A stretch of DNA of 64,000 nt from Thermus thermophilus (GTDB taxonomy: Bacteria > Deinococcota > Deinococci > Deinococcales > Thermaceae): positions 1,674,001 through 1,738,000 of the forward strand of contig NZ_AP025158.1 of assembly GCF_019974155.1 (NCBI RefSeq). Reading direction: 5' to 3'. The notes beneath the pieces were generated by a model. That model was not told the origin of the DNA. It did not search any database and saw nothing but the letters and a program-made list of their open reading frames with translations. The translations under genes were made by a program, and so were the position numbers. Within the stretch, counting starts at the first letter, position 1; each line of letters begins with the position of its first letter. Positions 34,230 through 43,309 of this stretch are shown one piece after another.

Positions 34230-34970
34230 TCAAGCGGCCTCCTGGGGCCTCTGCCTTTCCGCGAGGCGGGCCACCAGGACGGAAACCCAGTAGAGGACGA
34301 GGAGGGGGCCGCTCACGATGAAGAGGGAGACCACGTCCACCGTGGGGGTGATGACCGCGGCCAGGGTGAGGAGGAGGACCACGGCGATGCGCCAGTTGCG
34401 GGCGAGGAAGGAGGAGGTGAGGATCCCCAGGCGGGCCAGGAGGTAGCTCACCACCGGCATCTCAAAGACCACCCCCATGACGGTGAGCATCATGAGGATC
34501 TGGCCCATGTAGCGGCCGATGGAGATCTGGGGGGTGATCACGTCCCCCAAAAAGCCCAGGAGGAAGGGGACGGCGAAGGGCAGGAAGCCGTAGTAGGCGA
34601 AAAGCGCCCCCAGGGCGAAGCTGAACCCCGCCCCCAGGAGGAAGGGCACGGCCAGGCGCTTTTCGTGCTCGTAGAGCCCGGGGGCAATGAAGGCCCAGAC
34701 CTGGTAGACGATGAAGGGAAGGGCGAGCACAAGCCCCCCGAAGGCGGCCACCTTCAGGGAGACGAGGAAGGGCTCGGTGATGTCCAGGACGATGAGGTTG
34801 ACCTGGATGCCGTGGGCCTTGGCCGCGAGGTCCAAGGGCCTCCTCAACCACTCCAGAAGCTGGACCCTGAAGGTCCAGGCCACGCCCGTCCCCACGACCC
34901 AGGCGAGGAGGGACCAGAGGATGCGGGCGCGGAGCTCCTCGAGGTGCTCTACCAGGGGGGCTTCCTTCAA
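34230..34970 (-). CDS. tatC: Twin-arginine translocase subunit TatC
   Basis: 246 aa with six membrane helices. Signatures are LVEHLEELRARILWSLLAW at the N-terminus (Glu and Arg of the signal-recognition face), ITEPFLVSLKVAAFGGLVLALPFIVYQVWAFIAPGLYEHEK and FEMPVVSYLLARLGI. TatC receives the RR signal peptide of folded, often cofactor-bearing, exported proteins. Overlaps tatA by four bases; no tatB is present, so this is a minimal TatAC pair as in many Gram-positives. Confidence 0.95.
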   Translation of the reverse strand: MKEAPLVEHLEELRARILWSLLAWVVGTGVAWTFRVQLLEWLRRPLDLAAKAHGIQVNLIVLDITEPFLVSLKVAAFGGLVLALPFIVYQVWAFIAPGLYEHEKRLAVPFLLGAGFSFALGALFAYYGFLPFAVPFLLGFLGDVITPQISIGRYMGQILMMLTVMGVVFEMPVVSYLLARLGILTSSFLARNWRIAVVLLLTLAAVITPTVDVVSLFIVSGPLLVLYWVSVLVARLAERQRPQEAA

Positions 34971-35188
34971 GCCTTGGGCTCCTCCTTGGCCTCCTGGACG
35001 GCTGCGGGCTTGGGCTCGTCCTTCACCTCAATGCTCTTCTCCAGCTCCTCCCGGATCTCCTGGGCCCCCCGCTTGAACTCGCGGATGCTCTGCCCCAGGG
35101 CGCGGCCGAGCTCGGGGAGCTTCCTGGGCCCGAAGATGAGGAGGGCGACGAGGAGGATGACGAGGATCTCCGGCATGCCGAGGTTCAT
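34967..35188 (-). CDS. tatA: Twin-arginine translocase subunit TatA
   Basis: 73 aa. Starts MNLGMPEILVILLVALLIFGPRKLPELGRALGQSIREFKRG, the classic TatA membrane helix, FGP hinge and amphipathic helix, then a charged tail. Pore-forming component of the Tat export system. The ATG is six bases after TAGACT, so the mRNA is leaderless. Confidence 0.95.
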   Translation of the reverse strand: MNLGMPEILVILLVALLIFGPRKLPELGRALGQSIREFKRGAQEIREELEKSIEVKDEPKPAAVQEAKEEPKA

Positions 35189-35232
35189 GCCCTAAGTCTA
35201 GCACCCCGGGGCTGAAGGGAGGAGGAAGAGGG

Positions 35233-36594
35233 CTACCCTTCCCCGAGCTTTCTCAGGGCGTAGCCCTCGAGGTTCTTCTGCCGCTCCCGGGCCACGGCCA
35301 GGGCCCCCTCGGGCACGTCCTGGGTGATGACGCTCCCCGCCCCCACCAAAGCGCGGTCCCCCACCCGCACCGGGGCCACGAGGACGCTGTTGGAGCCGAT
35401 GAAGGCCTTCTTGCCGATATGGGTCTTGTGCTTGCGCTTGCCGTCGTAGTTCGCGGTGATGACCCCGGCCCCGATGTTCGCCCCCTCCCCCACCTCGGCG
35501 TCCCCCAGGTAGGCGAGGTGCCCCGCCTTCACCCCCTTGTGGAGGAGGCTATTCTTCACCTCCACGAAGTTCCCCACGTGGACCTCCTCCATGAGGACTG
35601 CCCCCGGGCGGAGCCTGGCGAAGGGCCCGGCGGAGGCCCCGGGGTGGAGGTGGGCCCCCTGGGCCACGGTGTGGGCGAGGACCCTGGCCCCGGGTTCCAG
35701 CACCGTGTCCTCGAGGACGGCGTAAGGCCCCACCTCGCACCCCTCGCCGACCCGGGTCCTCCCCTTGAGGACCGCCCCGGGCCAGAGGGTGACGTCGGGG
35801 GCAAGCTCCACCGAGGGCTCCAGGTAGATGGTCTCGGGGAGGATCATGCGCACCCCCTTCCGCATCCACTCGGCGCGAAGCCGCCCAAGGAGCACCCCCT
35901 CCACCCGGGCGAGCTCCTCCCGGGTGTTCACGCCAAGGGCCTCCTCCGCCACCCCCCGCACGGCCACCACCTTCTTGCCGTGGGTGCGGTAGATGGCGAT
36001 AAGGTCCGGGAGGTAGTACTCCCGGGCGGCGTTTTCGTTCCTCACTTCTTTAAGGGCCTGGAAGAGGAAGCCGTCAAAGGCGTAGGCCCCGGCGTTCACC
36101 TCCCGGATGGCCCGGACCTCAGGAGGCGCGTCCTTCTCCTCCACGTTCCCCAAGACCTCCTCCCCCTCGCGGAGGATCCGGCCGTAACCCGTGGGGTCAG
36201 GGAGCTCCACGGTGAGGAGGGCCATCCCCGCCCCCTCCCGCACCCTCTGGAGGAGGGCCTCGAGGGTCTTCGGGGAGAGGAGGGGGGTGTCCCCCTGGGT
36301 CACGAGGAAGGGGCCGGGGAAGTCCCGGAGGAGGCCTTCCGCCTGGAGAAGGGCGTGGGCGGTGCCGAGCTGCTCCCTTTGCCACACCACCTCCACGGGG
36401 TAGCCCTCCAGGGCCTCCACCACCTTCTCCCCCCCGTGGCCCACCACCACCGCGAGCCTCTCCGGCTTGAGGGCCAGGGCGGCCTCGAGGGCGTAAAGGA
36501 GCATGGGCTTCCCCAAAAGGGGGTGGAGCACCTTGGGCAGGCGGGACCGCATCCTGGTCCCCTGCCCCGCGGCCAGGATCACGTGGGCGTGCAT
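35233..36594 (-). CDS. glmU: Bifunctional GlmU (GlcN-1-P acetyltransferase / UTP uridylyltransferase)
   Basis: 453 aa. N-terminal uridylyltransferase: VILAAGQGTRMRSRLPKVLHPLLGKPM, QREQLGTAHALL, QGDTPLL, and NAGAYAFDG; C-terminal left-handed beta-helix with hexapeptide repeats (GPFARLRPGAVL, HVGNFVEVKNSLLHKGVKAGHLAYLGDAEVG, NIGAGVITANYDGKRKHKTHIGKKAFIGSN). Makes UDP-GlcNAc for peptidoglycan. ATG 36594 is chosen over 36603 because TAAGAT (36607-36602), whose TAA is the lgt stop, lies seven bases upstream. Confidence 0.96.
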   Translation of the reverse strand: MHAHVILAAGQGTRMRSRLPKVLHPLLGKPMLLYALEAALALKPERLAVVVGHGGEKVVEALEGYPVEVVWQREQLGTAHALLQAEGLLRDFPGPFLVTQGDTPLLSPKTLEALLQRVREGAGMALLTVELPDPTGYGRILREGEEVLGNVEEKDAPPEVRAIREVNAGAYAFDGFLFQALKEVRNENAAREYYLPDLIAIYRTHGKKVVAVRGVAEEALGVNTREELARVEGVLLGRLRAEWMRKGVRMILPETIYLEPSVELAPDVTLWPGAVLKGRTRVGEGCEVGPYAVLEDTVLEPGARVLAHTVAQGAHLHPGASAGPFARLRPGAVLMEEVHVGNFVEVKNSLLHKGVKAGHLAYLGDAEVGEGANIGAGVITANYDGKRKHKTHIGKKAFIGSNSVLVAPVRVGDRALVGAGSVITQDVPEGALAVARERQKNLEGYALRKLGEG

Positions 36595-36604
36595 GCCTCT
36601 CATC

Positions 36605-37441
36605 TTAGCGCCGAGACGCCTCCCCCTTTAGCCGGCGCAGCATGTAGAGGGAGAGGAGGACGAGGGGCAGGCTCACCACCTGGGTGGCGGTGAAGAGGCC
36701 GATGCCGAGCTCGTCGTTGCGGTAGACGGGAAGCCACAAGGGGTTCAGGCGGAAAGGCTCCTCCAGCACGGAGCGGAGGACGCTGTACCAGAGGACGAAC
36801 TGCCAGAAGGCGTAGCCGTAGAAGGGCCGCTTCCTAAGCCAGTAGAGGGAGAGGAAGAGGAGGATGAGCCCCACCACGGCCCCGTAGACCTGGGTGAGGT
36901 GCACGGGGCCCCGGAGGAGCTCGGCGCACCGGTAGACCTCGGAGATGTCGTCAATGCCGGGGCAGACCCCGGGAAAGCCCCTGGCCCACTCCGGCCAGGT
37001 GAAGCCGATGGGCAAGGTGGTGAGGCGGCCCACGGTGTCGGAGCCGTTCATGAGGTTGCCGATCCTCCCGGCGATGATCCCCAAGGCCACCCCCGGGGTG
37101 GCGGCGTCCAGGTAAGGCCACAAGGGGTAGCCCCGCCTCCGGTGGAAGTAGTAGAAGGTGAGGGCCCCCCCCAGGATGGCCCCGTGGAAGGAAAGGCCCC
37201 CGTGCCAGATGTAGAGGGCCTCGAGGGGGTTCTCCAGGAAGTAGCCGGGGGAGGTGAGGACGTACCCGAGCCGGGCCCCCACCACCCCAAAGACCACGGC
37301 CCAGAAGACCACGCGCTCAAAGGGCTCGAGGTCCCATCCCCAGGCCCTTAACCGGCGCCGGGCGAGCTCGTAGCCCAAGAAGATGGCCAGGGTGAGGAGG
37401 ACCCCGTACCAGCGGATGGCGAGGGGGCCGATCTGCACCAT
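36605..37441 (-). CDS. lgt: Prolipoprotein diacylglyceryl transferase
   Basis: 278 aa with seven membrane helices. Lgt adds diacylglycerol to lipobox cysteines. Features are [22 protein letters not shown] near the N-terminus, [14 protein letters not shown] (His of H-G-G-L-S-x-H-G), the Lgt signature [15 protein letters not shown] and a C-terminal RxxxEPFR (RSVLEEPFR). The start overlaps the glutaredoxin stop (TGATG at 37443-37439), so it is translationally coupled. Confidence 0.95.
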   Translation of the reverse strand: MVQIGPLAIRWYGVLLTLAIFLGYELARRRLRAWGWDLEPFERVVFWAVVFGVVGARLGYVLTSPGYFLENPLEALYIWHGGLSFHGAILGGALTFYYFHRRRGYPLWPYLDAATPGVALGIIAGRIGNLMNGSDTVGRLTTLPIGFTWPEWARGFPGVCPGIDDISEVYRCAELLRGPVHLTQVYGAVVGLILLFLSLYWLRKRPFYGYAFWQFVLWYSVLRSVLEEPFRLNPLWLPVYRNDELGIGLFTATQVVSLPLVLLSLYMLRRLKGEASRR

Positions 37442-37686
37442 CACCGGGTCCACGTTCCACCCCCCAGGCGCGCCGCAAGCTCCATAAGCTCCTGCTCGCC
37501 AAAGGCCCCCTCGAGGAGCACCTCCTCCCCCCAAAGGAGCACCGGGACGCGGAAGGTGTACCGGGCGAAGAGCTCGGGATCGCGGTCCACGTCCCGCCGC
37601 ACGTAAGGAACCCCCAGGGCCCACAGGGCCCTCTCCGCCTTCTCGCAAAGCCCGCACCCTTCCCGGGTGACGAAGACCAGCTCCAT
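37441..37686 (-). CDS. Glutaredoxin-like thiol protein
   Basis: 81 aa. Thioredoxin-fold with CGLC near residue 10 ([17 protein letters not shown]), a conserved cis-Pro in RVPVLLW, and [17 protein letters not shown]. Such small proteins reduce disulfides or bind clusters; the partner is unknown. ATG 37686 is preferred; an in-frame start 12 bases earlier is possible. Followed directly by lgt. Confidence 0.8.
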   Translation of the reverse strand: MELVFVTREGCGLCEKAERALWALGVPYVRRDVDRDPELFARYTFRVPVLLWGEEVLLEGAFGEQELMELAARLGGGTWTR

Positions 37687-37701
37687 GGCGGAAAGCATAC
37701 G

Positions 37702-38178
37702 TCAAAAGATGGCCTTGAGGACCAGGACCCCCATGGCCAGGTGGACGAGGACCTTGGCCACCACCCCGCCCATGAGCCCCACCAGGGTCCCCCAAGCCGC
37801 CCGCAGCGCCTCCTCCGGCCGCCTCCCCGAGAGGTACTCAAAGAGCCAAGCGAGGAGGAAGGGGAGGACCAAGACCCCCACCACCCCGAAGAAGAGCCCC
37901 AAAACGCCCCCCAAAAAGGCCCCCCAAAGCCCCGCCCGTCCCGCCCCGTAGCGCCTGGCCCCCACCAGGGCGGCCACGTTGTCCAAAAGCATGGCGAGGA
38001 GGGCCAGGGCTCCAAGCCCAAGCCACGTCCCCAGGGAAAGCTCCCGGAAGCCCACGAGGAGCTCGTGCACCAGGGCCCCGAAGAGGACCACCAAGGTGGC
38101 GGGGACGAAGGGGAGGAGGGTGAGGAGGACCCCGAGGACCCAGAGGGCCACGAAGAGCCAGTCGGCGAAGGCGTCCAC
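37702..38178 (-). CDS. DUF456 membrane protein
   Basis: 158 aa with four to five hydrophobic segments: [62 protein letters not shown] (the conserved DxxA...GA.R.GAS motif), [29 protein letters not shown] and the C-terminal [25 protein letters not shown]. Unknown function. GTG 38178 is seven bases after TACCCT (leaderless) and diverges from the DUF58 gene. Confidence 0.8.
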   Translation of the reverse strand: MDAFADWLFVALWVLGVLLTLLPFVPATLVVLFGALVHELLVGFRELSLGTWLGLGALALLAMLLDNVAALVGARRYGAGRAGLWGAFLGGVLGLFFGVVGVLVLPFLLAWLFEYLSGRRPEEALRAAWGTLVGLMGGVVAKVLVHLAMGVLVLKAIF

Positions 38179-38241
38179 GGGACCGAGGGTAGCGGAAGGC
38201 GGGGTGAGAAGGGAAAGAGGCGGTAGAATGGCCCCACCGGC

Positions 38242-38916
38242 GTGGCCCGCTACCGCATCGCCACCAAGCCCTACCTCCCCTACCCCGGGGAGCGCCTGGC
38301 CCGGAGGAAGGGGCTTGGGGGGGAGTTTTACGAGCTCCGCCCCTACGCCCCGGGGGACGAGGTGCGGAGGGTCCACTGGCGGGCCTACGCCAAGACGGGA
38401 AGGCTTTACACCCGCCTGGAGACCGCCCCGGAAAGGGCCCGCTTCCGGATCTACCTGGACAGAAGCCCAAGCATGCGCCTCCACGGGAAGCTCCCCTACG
38501 CCGAGGAGGTGGCGGCCCTCCTCCTCAAGATCGCCCGCCAGGAGGACCCCCTGGCCCGCCTCGAGGGGGGAAGCCCCGAGGACCTCCGCCCCGGGAGGGG
38601 AGTCCTGGTCCTCGTCACCGACGGGCTTGACCCCCTCCCCTGGCCCAGGCTCCTCCCCAGGCGGGTGGTCCTGGTGCAGGTCCTCTCCCCCCTGGAGCTG
38701 GACCCGCCCCCCACGGAGGCCCTCCTCAAGGACGTGGAGACCGGGGAAACCCTCCCCGTGGGGCGGGAGGAGGTGGAGGCCTACAAGGAGGCCCTGGCCG
38801 CCCACCTCAAGGCCCTGCGCCTCCTCGCCCTCCTCCGGGGGCGCTACGCCCTCCTCCGGGTGGGGGAGCCTCCCCTTCCCGCCCTCCTACGCCAGGGCGT
38901 TCTGGAACTCCTCTAG
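38242..38916 (+). CDS. DUF58 domain protein (vWA-like)
   Basis: 224 aa, short for a DUF58 protein. Motifs are GEFYELRPYAPGDEVRRVHWRAYAKTGRLYTR, then FRIYLDRSPSMRLHGK, the metal-ion site-like DxSxS strand, and VLVLVTDGLDPLPWPRL. DUF58 proteins are often neighbours of MoxR AAA ATPases and transglutaminases; none is here. GTG 38242 is 12 bases after TAGAAT and lacks a ribosome site. Its 3' end overlaps the aldehyde oxidoreductase gene by 30 bases on the other strand. Confidence 0.8.
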   Translation: MARYRIATKPYLPYPGERLARRKGLGGEFYELRPYAPGDEVRRVHWRAYAKTGRLYTRLETAPERARFRIYLDRSPSMRLHGKLPYAEEVAALLLKIARQEDPLARLEGGSPEDLRPGRGVLVLVTDGLDPLPWPRLLPRRVVLVQVLSPLELDPPPTEALLKDVETGETLPVGREEVEAYKEALAAHLKALRLLALLRGRYALLRVGEPPLPALLRQGVLELL

Positions 38917-40749
38917 GCCCAAGGCCCTAAGCCTTTCGGGGGCCACGCCCTCCTCCCAGCCCGCAAGCCTCCGGTAGGCCTTGACCGCCTCCCGGAAGGC
39001 CAGGGGGTCTAAGCGGGCCTCGAGGTTCCCCTGGCGGAAGGGCTGGAAGAAGCGCTCGGGAAGCCGGTCCTCCTCCGGGGAGATCCCCTCCCGCAGGTTG
39101 AAAAGCCGGGTGAGCTGGAGCGTCCTCTCCCCCACCGCAAGCATCTCCTCCGGGGAAAGCCGCCAGCCCGTGGCGGCGTAGAGGGCCTCCCGCCACTCCT
39201 CCGGGGTCCAGGGGACGAAGTCGCAGAGCACCAGGCTGTTCACGAACCCCCGCTCCCGGGTCTTGGTCCAGAGCATCCGGATCTTGGCCTCGGAAAGGTC
39301 CTCTATGGGCAGGGGCTGGAAGTCCTCCCCGTAGAAGCGGAGCTCCTTCAGGGCCCTCCCCTCCTTGGCGAAGGCGGTGTCGTGGAGGTTGTGGTTGTGG
39401 TCCGCCCCCGTGGGGCTCACCGCATACCCCACCCCCAGGGCCCGCTTGTACCGGGGGTCGTGCATGGGCACCTCCTGCCCCTTCACGTGCATGGCGAGCT
39501 CGGGGTGGCCGATGGCTTCAGCAAGGCGCCTCGCCCCCTGGGCGAGAAGCTCCCCAAGCCTCCCCTCCCGCCTCGCCAGCTTCTCTATGGCGGCGATGAG
39601 GGCATCCCCGTTGCCGAAGCGAAGCCCCAGGCCCTCGTCGTCCAAATAGCCCTTCTCCACCGCCTCCATGGCGCAGGCAATGGTCACCCCCACCCCGATG
39701 ACGTCCAGGCCGTACTGGTTGCAGAGGGTGTTGGCCTTGGTCACGGCGTAGGGGTCGGTGACCCCGCAGGTGGAGCCCAAGGCCCCAAGCCCCTCGTACT
39801 CCGGCCCCCCGTACTCGGGGCGGACGTCGTACTTGCCCGTGCCCTCAATCTTCACCACCTGCTTGCAGCGGATGGCGCAGGCGTAGCAGGTGTCCCGGCC
39901 GATGCGGATGCCGAGGGCGTCCAGGCTGGTCCCGTCCAGGGCCTCGGCCCCCTCCAAAAAGCCATCCAGGAAGTTGTGGCTGGGGAGGACCCCCCGGAGG
40001 TTGAAGGGCTTCACCGTGCCCACGGTACCCATGGTGACGAGGCCCGCCGCCCGGTCCATGCGCTCCTTGGCCATGCGCCGGGCGAGCTCCTTGAGAAGGC
40101 CGGGGTCGTGGTAGGCGGGAAGGGTCTCCTTGTGGGCCCGGGCGGAGACCGCCTTGAGCCTTTTGGCCCCCATCACCGCCCCCAGGCCCCCCCGCCCGGC
40201 GAAGTGGGCCAGGTCGTGGATGACGTTGGCGGTGAGGACCCGGTTCTCCCCGGCGAGGCCGATCTGGGCCACGCGGGTGTTCCCCCCGTGGGCCTCCTTG
40301 AGGAGGGCCTCCACCTCCAGGGGGTCCTTGCCCCAGAGGTGGACCGCGGGGTGGACGGCCACCTCCCCTCCTTCCACGTGGAGGTAGACGGGGGCCTCCG
40401 CCTGGCCCAAGACCACGAGGGCGTCCAGACCCGCGTTCTTCAGCTCCGCCCCGAAGAAGCCGCCGCCCTCTGCGTCCCCGTACCCCCCGGTGAGGGGGCT
40501 CTTGGCGGCCACGGTGTTCCGCCCCGAGCCGGAGATGGGGGTGCCGGTGAGGACCCCGGGGGCGAAGACGAGGGCGTTCTCGGGGCCCAGGGGATCGGCC
40601 CCCTTGGGCACGTGCCTGAGGAGGAGGTAGGCGGCCAACGCCCTCCCCCCCAGGTAGCGCCGCCAGAAGGCCTCGCCAAAGCTTTCGTACCACACCTTCC
40701 CCGTGGAGAGGTCCACGAAGGCCACGCGGTCGTGATAGCCCTTGGGCAT
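38887..40749 (-). CDS. aor: Tungsten-containing aldehyde ferredoxin oxidoreductase
   Basis: 620 aa. AOR enzymes oxidise aldehydes to carboxylates with a tungsten-bis-pterin and a 4Fe-4S cluster, passing electrons to ferredoxin. N-terminal LGGRALAAYLLL, GRNTVAAKSPLTGGYGDAEGGGFFG (pterin binding), RGGLGAVMGAKRLKAV, the cluster cysteines CYACAIRC (about residues 290-297) with a fourth Cys in LVLCDF (about 510), and PTGADHNHNLHDTAF are present. ATG 40749 is six bases after TAAGCT, which lies at the foot of the preceding terminator hairpin. Confidence 0.92.
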   Translation of the reverse strand: MPKGYHDRVAFVDLSTGKVWYESFGEAFWRRYLGGRALAAYLLLRHVPKGADPLGPENALVFAPGVLTGTPISGSGRNTVAAKSPLTGGYGDAEGGGFFGAELKNAGLDALVVLGQAEAPVYLHVEGGEVAVHPAVHLWGKDPLEVEALLKEAHGGNTRVAQIGLAGENRVLTANVIHDLAHFAGRGGLGAVMGAKRLKAVSARAHKETLPAYHDPGLLKELARRMAKERMDRAAGLVTMGTVGTVKPFNLRGVLPSHNFLDGFLEGAEALDGTSLDALGIRIGRDTCYACAIRCKQVVKIEGTGKYDVRPEYGGPEYEGLGALGSTCGVTDPYAVTKANTLCNQYGLDVIGVGVTIACAMEAVEKGYLDDEGLGLRFGNGDALIAAIEKLARREGRLGELLAQGARRLAEAIGHPELAMHVKGQEVPMHDPRYKRALGVGYAVSPTGADHNHNLHDTAFAKEGRALKELRFYGEDFQPLPIEDLSEAKIRMLWTKTRERGFVNSLVLCDFVPWTPEEWREALYAATGWRLSPEEMLAVGERTLQLTRLFNLREGISPEEDRLPERFFQPFRQGNLEARLDPLAFREAVKAYRRLAGWEEGVAPERLRALGLEEFQNALA

Positions 40750-40757
40750 ACCTAAAG

Positions 40758-40798
40758 CTTACCCCCGCCCGGGGGCCTTCGCCTCGGGCGGGGGTAAG
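40758..40798 (-). terminator. Long hairpin between the ABC binding-protein gene and aor
   Basis: Perfect 14-bp inverted repeat: CTTACCCCCGCCCG (40758-40771) and CGGGCGGGGGTAAG (40785-40798), loop 13 bases. On the minus strand it sits nine bases after the binding-protein stop. There is only a short T stretch (CTTTAG) after it. The last bases TAAG are also the start of the aor -10 box. Confidence 0.75.
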
Positions 40799-40806
40799 GA
40801 AGAGGT

Positions 40807-42060
40807 TCAGCGGGTCTTGCCGGAAAGGAGGTCTTCCGCCAGCCTCTGGGCCTTGTCCAAGGCGGCCTTGGGGTCGGCCTTGTTGAGAATGGCCTCCTTG
40901 ATGGCCTGGCCCAGGATGTCAAAGCGGATCTGCTCCCACTCCGCCAAGGCGGGCTCAAACTTGGCGTAGCGGCTTTGGCGCACGATGGTGGCGTAGTCGG
41001 GGTTCTCGGCAGCGTAGGCCTGGTAGACGGGGTCCTTGAGGGCCCCCTCGGTGACGGGCACGTAGCCCGTGGCCGTGGCGAAGACGGCCTGGGCCCTGGG
41101 GGAGAGGACGAACTGGAGGAAGTCCTTGGCCACCGCCTGCTCCTCCTTAGAGGCCTGGCGGAAGACCACCAGGTTCGTCCCCTGGACGAGGCCGTAGCCC
41201 GGCTGGCCCTTGGTCCGGCCCGGCAGGGTGGCCACCCCGAGGTCAAACTTGGCCCCCTGGCGGTAGTAGGTGTAGCCCGCGGAGGTGTCCACGCTAAAGG
41301 CGTAGGGACCCGAGCCCAGGTTCTGGTTGATGTAGCCGGAGGTGATGGCCTTGGCCCACCCCTCCTTGACCCCGTTTTGCAGGAGGGTGAGGGCCTCCAC
41401 CGCCTCCTTGGAGTTCAGCACCAGCTTCCCGTCCTTGAGGTAGCTCCCGCCCAGGTTGAAGAAGAAGTAGGCGAAGGTGGAGGCGTCGGGCTGGAACCAG
41501 TAGACGGGGCCGCCCTCGGCCTGGGAAAGCCTCTTGGCGGTGGCCACGAACTCCTCGAGGCTCGCCGGCACCTTAGCCCCGTGCTTCTTCAGGAGGTCCT
41601 TGTTGTAGTAGAGGACCTGGATGCTCTTGTTGAAGGGCACCCCGTAGACCACGCCCCCGAAGCGCACGGCGTTCAGGAAGCTGAGGTTCACCCCTTGGAG
41701 CCTGACCCCCAGAGCCTCAATGGGCAGAAGGGCTTTGGCCTCGAGGTAGAGGGCGATGTTGTTCTCGTAGGCCTGGGCCATGGCCGGAACCTTCCCGGCG
41801 GCGAAGGCCGCCTTGATCTTGGTGGAAAGATCCCGGTACCCCCCCTGGGGCACGGGGCGGACGCACCGCCCCTGCTGGCCCTTGTTGAACTCCACCACCA
41901 GGTTCTCCAAGGCGGTCTTGGGGGCCCCCCCGGTGAAGCCGTGCCAGAGCTCGGCCACCACCTTGGCCTTGGCGCACTGCTCCTTGATCACGTCCTCCGG
42001 CTTGGCCTGCTGGGCGAAGGCCACGCCCAGCGCCGCCACCAGCAAAAGCGCCTTCTTCAT
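40807..42060 (-). CDS. ABC importer substrate-binding protein (UgpB/MalE family)
   Basis: 417 aa. Signal peptide MKKALLLVAALGVAFAQ (cleavage after AFA), no lipobox, so periplasmic. The sequence follows cluster D sugar/glycerol-phosphate binders: VVAELWHGFTGGAPKTALENLVVEFNK, PFNKSIQVLYYNKDLLKKHG, FFFNLGGSYLKDGKLVLNS, LVQGTNLVVFRQASKEEQAVAKDFLQF. The closest family in my judgment is UgpB (glycerol-3-phosphate or its diesters), but a sugar is possible. The two permeases follow; the ATPase is elsewhere. Confidence 0.85.
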   Translation of the reverse strand: MKKALLLVAALGVAFAQQAKPEDVIKEQCAKAKVVAELWHGFTGGAPKTALENLVVEFNKGQQGRCVRPVPQGGYRDLSTKIKAAFAAGKVPAMAQAYENNIALYLEAKALLPIEALGVRLQGVNLSFLNAVRFGGVVYGVPFNKSIQVLYYNKDLLKKHGAKVPASLEEFVATAKRLSQAEGGPVYWFQPDASTFAYFFFNLGGSYLKDGKLVLNSKEAVEALTLLQNGVKEGWAKAITSGYINQNLGSGPYAFSVDTSAGYTYYRQGAKFDLGVATLPGRTKGQPGYGLVQGTNLVVFRQASKEEQAVAKDFLQFVLSPRAQAVFATATGYVPVTEGALKDPVYQAYAAENPDYATIVRQSRYAKFEPALAEWEQIRFDILGQAIKEAILNKADPKAALDKAQRLAEDLLSGKTR

Positions 42061-42115
42061 ACCCTCATACCTCCGGGGAAAGTATACCCTGCCCCCCGTC
42101 AGGGCCCCGTCAAGC

Positions 42116-43309
42116 TCACTTCAGCCCCGTGCGGGCGATCCCCTGGATGAACTGCCGCTGGGCCACGAAGTAGCCCAGGACCACGGGGGCGATGACGAAG
42201 GCACTCGCGGCCATCAAGGCGCCGTAGTCCGAGCCCGCCTCGGAAACGAAGGCGAGGAGCCCAAGCTGCACCGTGCGCATCTCCGGGCTTTGGGTGACGA
42301 TGAGGGGCCAAAGCAGGGCGTTGTAGGCCCCGAGGAAGGTGAAGATCCCATAGGACACGAGCCCCGGCAGGCTCAAGGGCAAGGCGATGCGGAAAAGCTG
42401 GGTGAGGTAGCCGGCCCCGTCAATCCTGGCGGCGTCAAAGAGGTCCTGGGGAAGGGAGAGGTAGAACTGCCGCAGGAGAAAGATGCCGAAGACCGAGGCG
42501 AGCCAGGGGACGATGAGGGCGTAGTAGGTGTCCAGCCAGCCCAGCCGGGCGAGGAGGACGTAGTTGGGGATGAGGAGGACCTCCCCCGGGACCATCATGG
42601 TGGCCAGGATGAGGACGAAGACGGCCTCCTTTCCTGGGAAGGGGATGCGGGCCAGGGCGAAGGCGGCCAGGGCGGCGAGGAAGAGGCCCACCGCCACCTG
42701 GACGGAGGCAGTGAAGAAGCTCACGAAGAAGTACCGGCCCCAGGGGGCGGCGTCCCAGGCCTCGAGGTAGTTGTGGAACACGTACCCCAAGGCCCCGGGC
42801 ACCGCGTTCACCCACTCCAGCCGCCAGTACTCCCCCTGGGAGCGGAGGGCGTCCGGGGGCAGGGGGGGCTCCAAGGGCACCCCCTTGGGCCAGAGGACCA
42901 CCAGGGGGACCCGGCGGAAGCCGGCCTCCCCCGTGTTGGTGAGGCGGACCCACCACCCCCCCTCCCCCCGGGCCACCTCCACCTTGGTCCCGTCCGCCAC
43001 CGGGTCAAAGAAGGCCCCCGGGGAGCGGGGCACGAGGGCCCTCGGGGGAAGGCCTTCAGGGCCCGGGAAGAAGAGCTCCGCGCTCCTTCCGGGACCGAGG
43101 CCTCCCCAAAGGGGGCTATCCCCGAGCCTCGCCGCCTTGAACCAGTTCGCGGGCTTGATGCGCTCCGGCACCCACACCGGCTGGGCCTGCAGGGCCTCCT
43201 GGGGGCTTTTGAAGCTGGTGGCCAGCATCCAGTAGAAGGGGAAGGCCATGATCCCCCCGCCCACCAAAAGGACCAGGTGCACCCCGAGGAGCGAAAGCCT
43301 AAACCTCAT
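42116..43309 (-). CDS. ABC permease (UgpE/MalG family) with inserted domain
   Basis: 397 aa, about 110 longer than normal MalG/UgpE. TM1 (LLGVHLVLLVGGGIMAFPFYWMLATSFK) is followed, in place of the short loop, by about 110 residues (roughly 55-165) rich in Gly, Pro and beta-strand patterns (KVEVARGEGGWWVRLTNTGEAG, RRVPLVVLWPKG), before FHNYLEAWDAAPWGRYFFVS and the normal core. The EAA coupling motif is intact (LFDAARIDGAGYLTQLFRIALPLSLPG). The insert should lie on the periplasmic side, where it could touch the binding protein. The start overlaps the other permease by 11 bases. Confidence 0.85.
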   Translation of the reverse strand: MRFRLSLLGVHLVLLVGGGIMAFPFYWMLATSFKSPQEALQAQPVWVPERIKPANWFKAARLGDSPLWGGLGPGRSAELFFPGPEGLPPRALVPRSPGAFFDPVADGTKVEVARGEGGWWVRLTNTGEAGFRRVPLVVLWPKGVPLEPPLPPDALRSQGEYWRLEWVNAVPGALGYVFHNYLEAWDAAPWGRYFFVSFFTASVQVAVGLFLAALAAFALARIPFPGKEAVFVLILATMMVPGEVLLIPNYVLLARLGWLDTYYALIVPWLASVFGIFLLRQFYLSLPQDLFDAARIDGAGYLTQLFRIALPLSLPGLVSYGIFTFLGAYNALLWPLIVTQSPEMRTVQLGLLAFVSEAGSDYGALMAASAFVIAPVVLGYFVAQRQFIQGIARTGLK

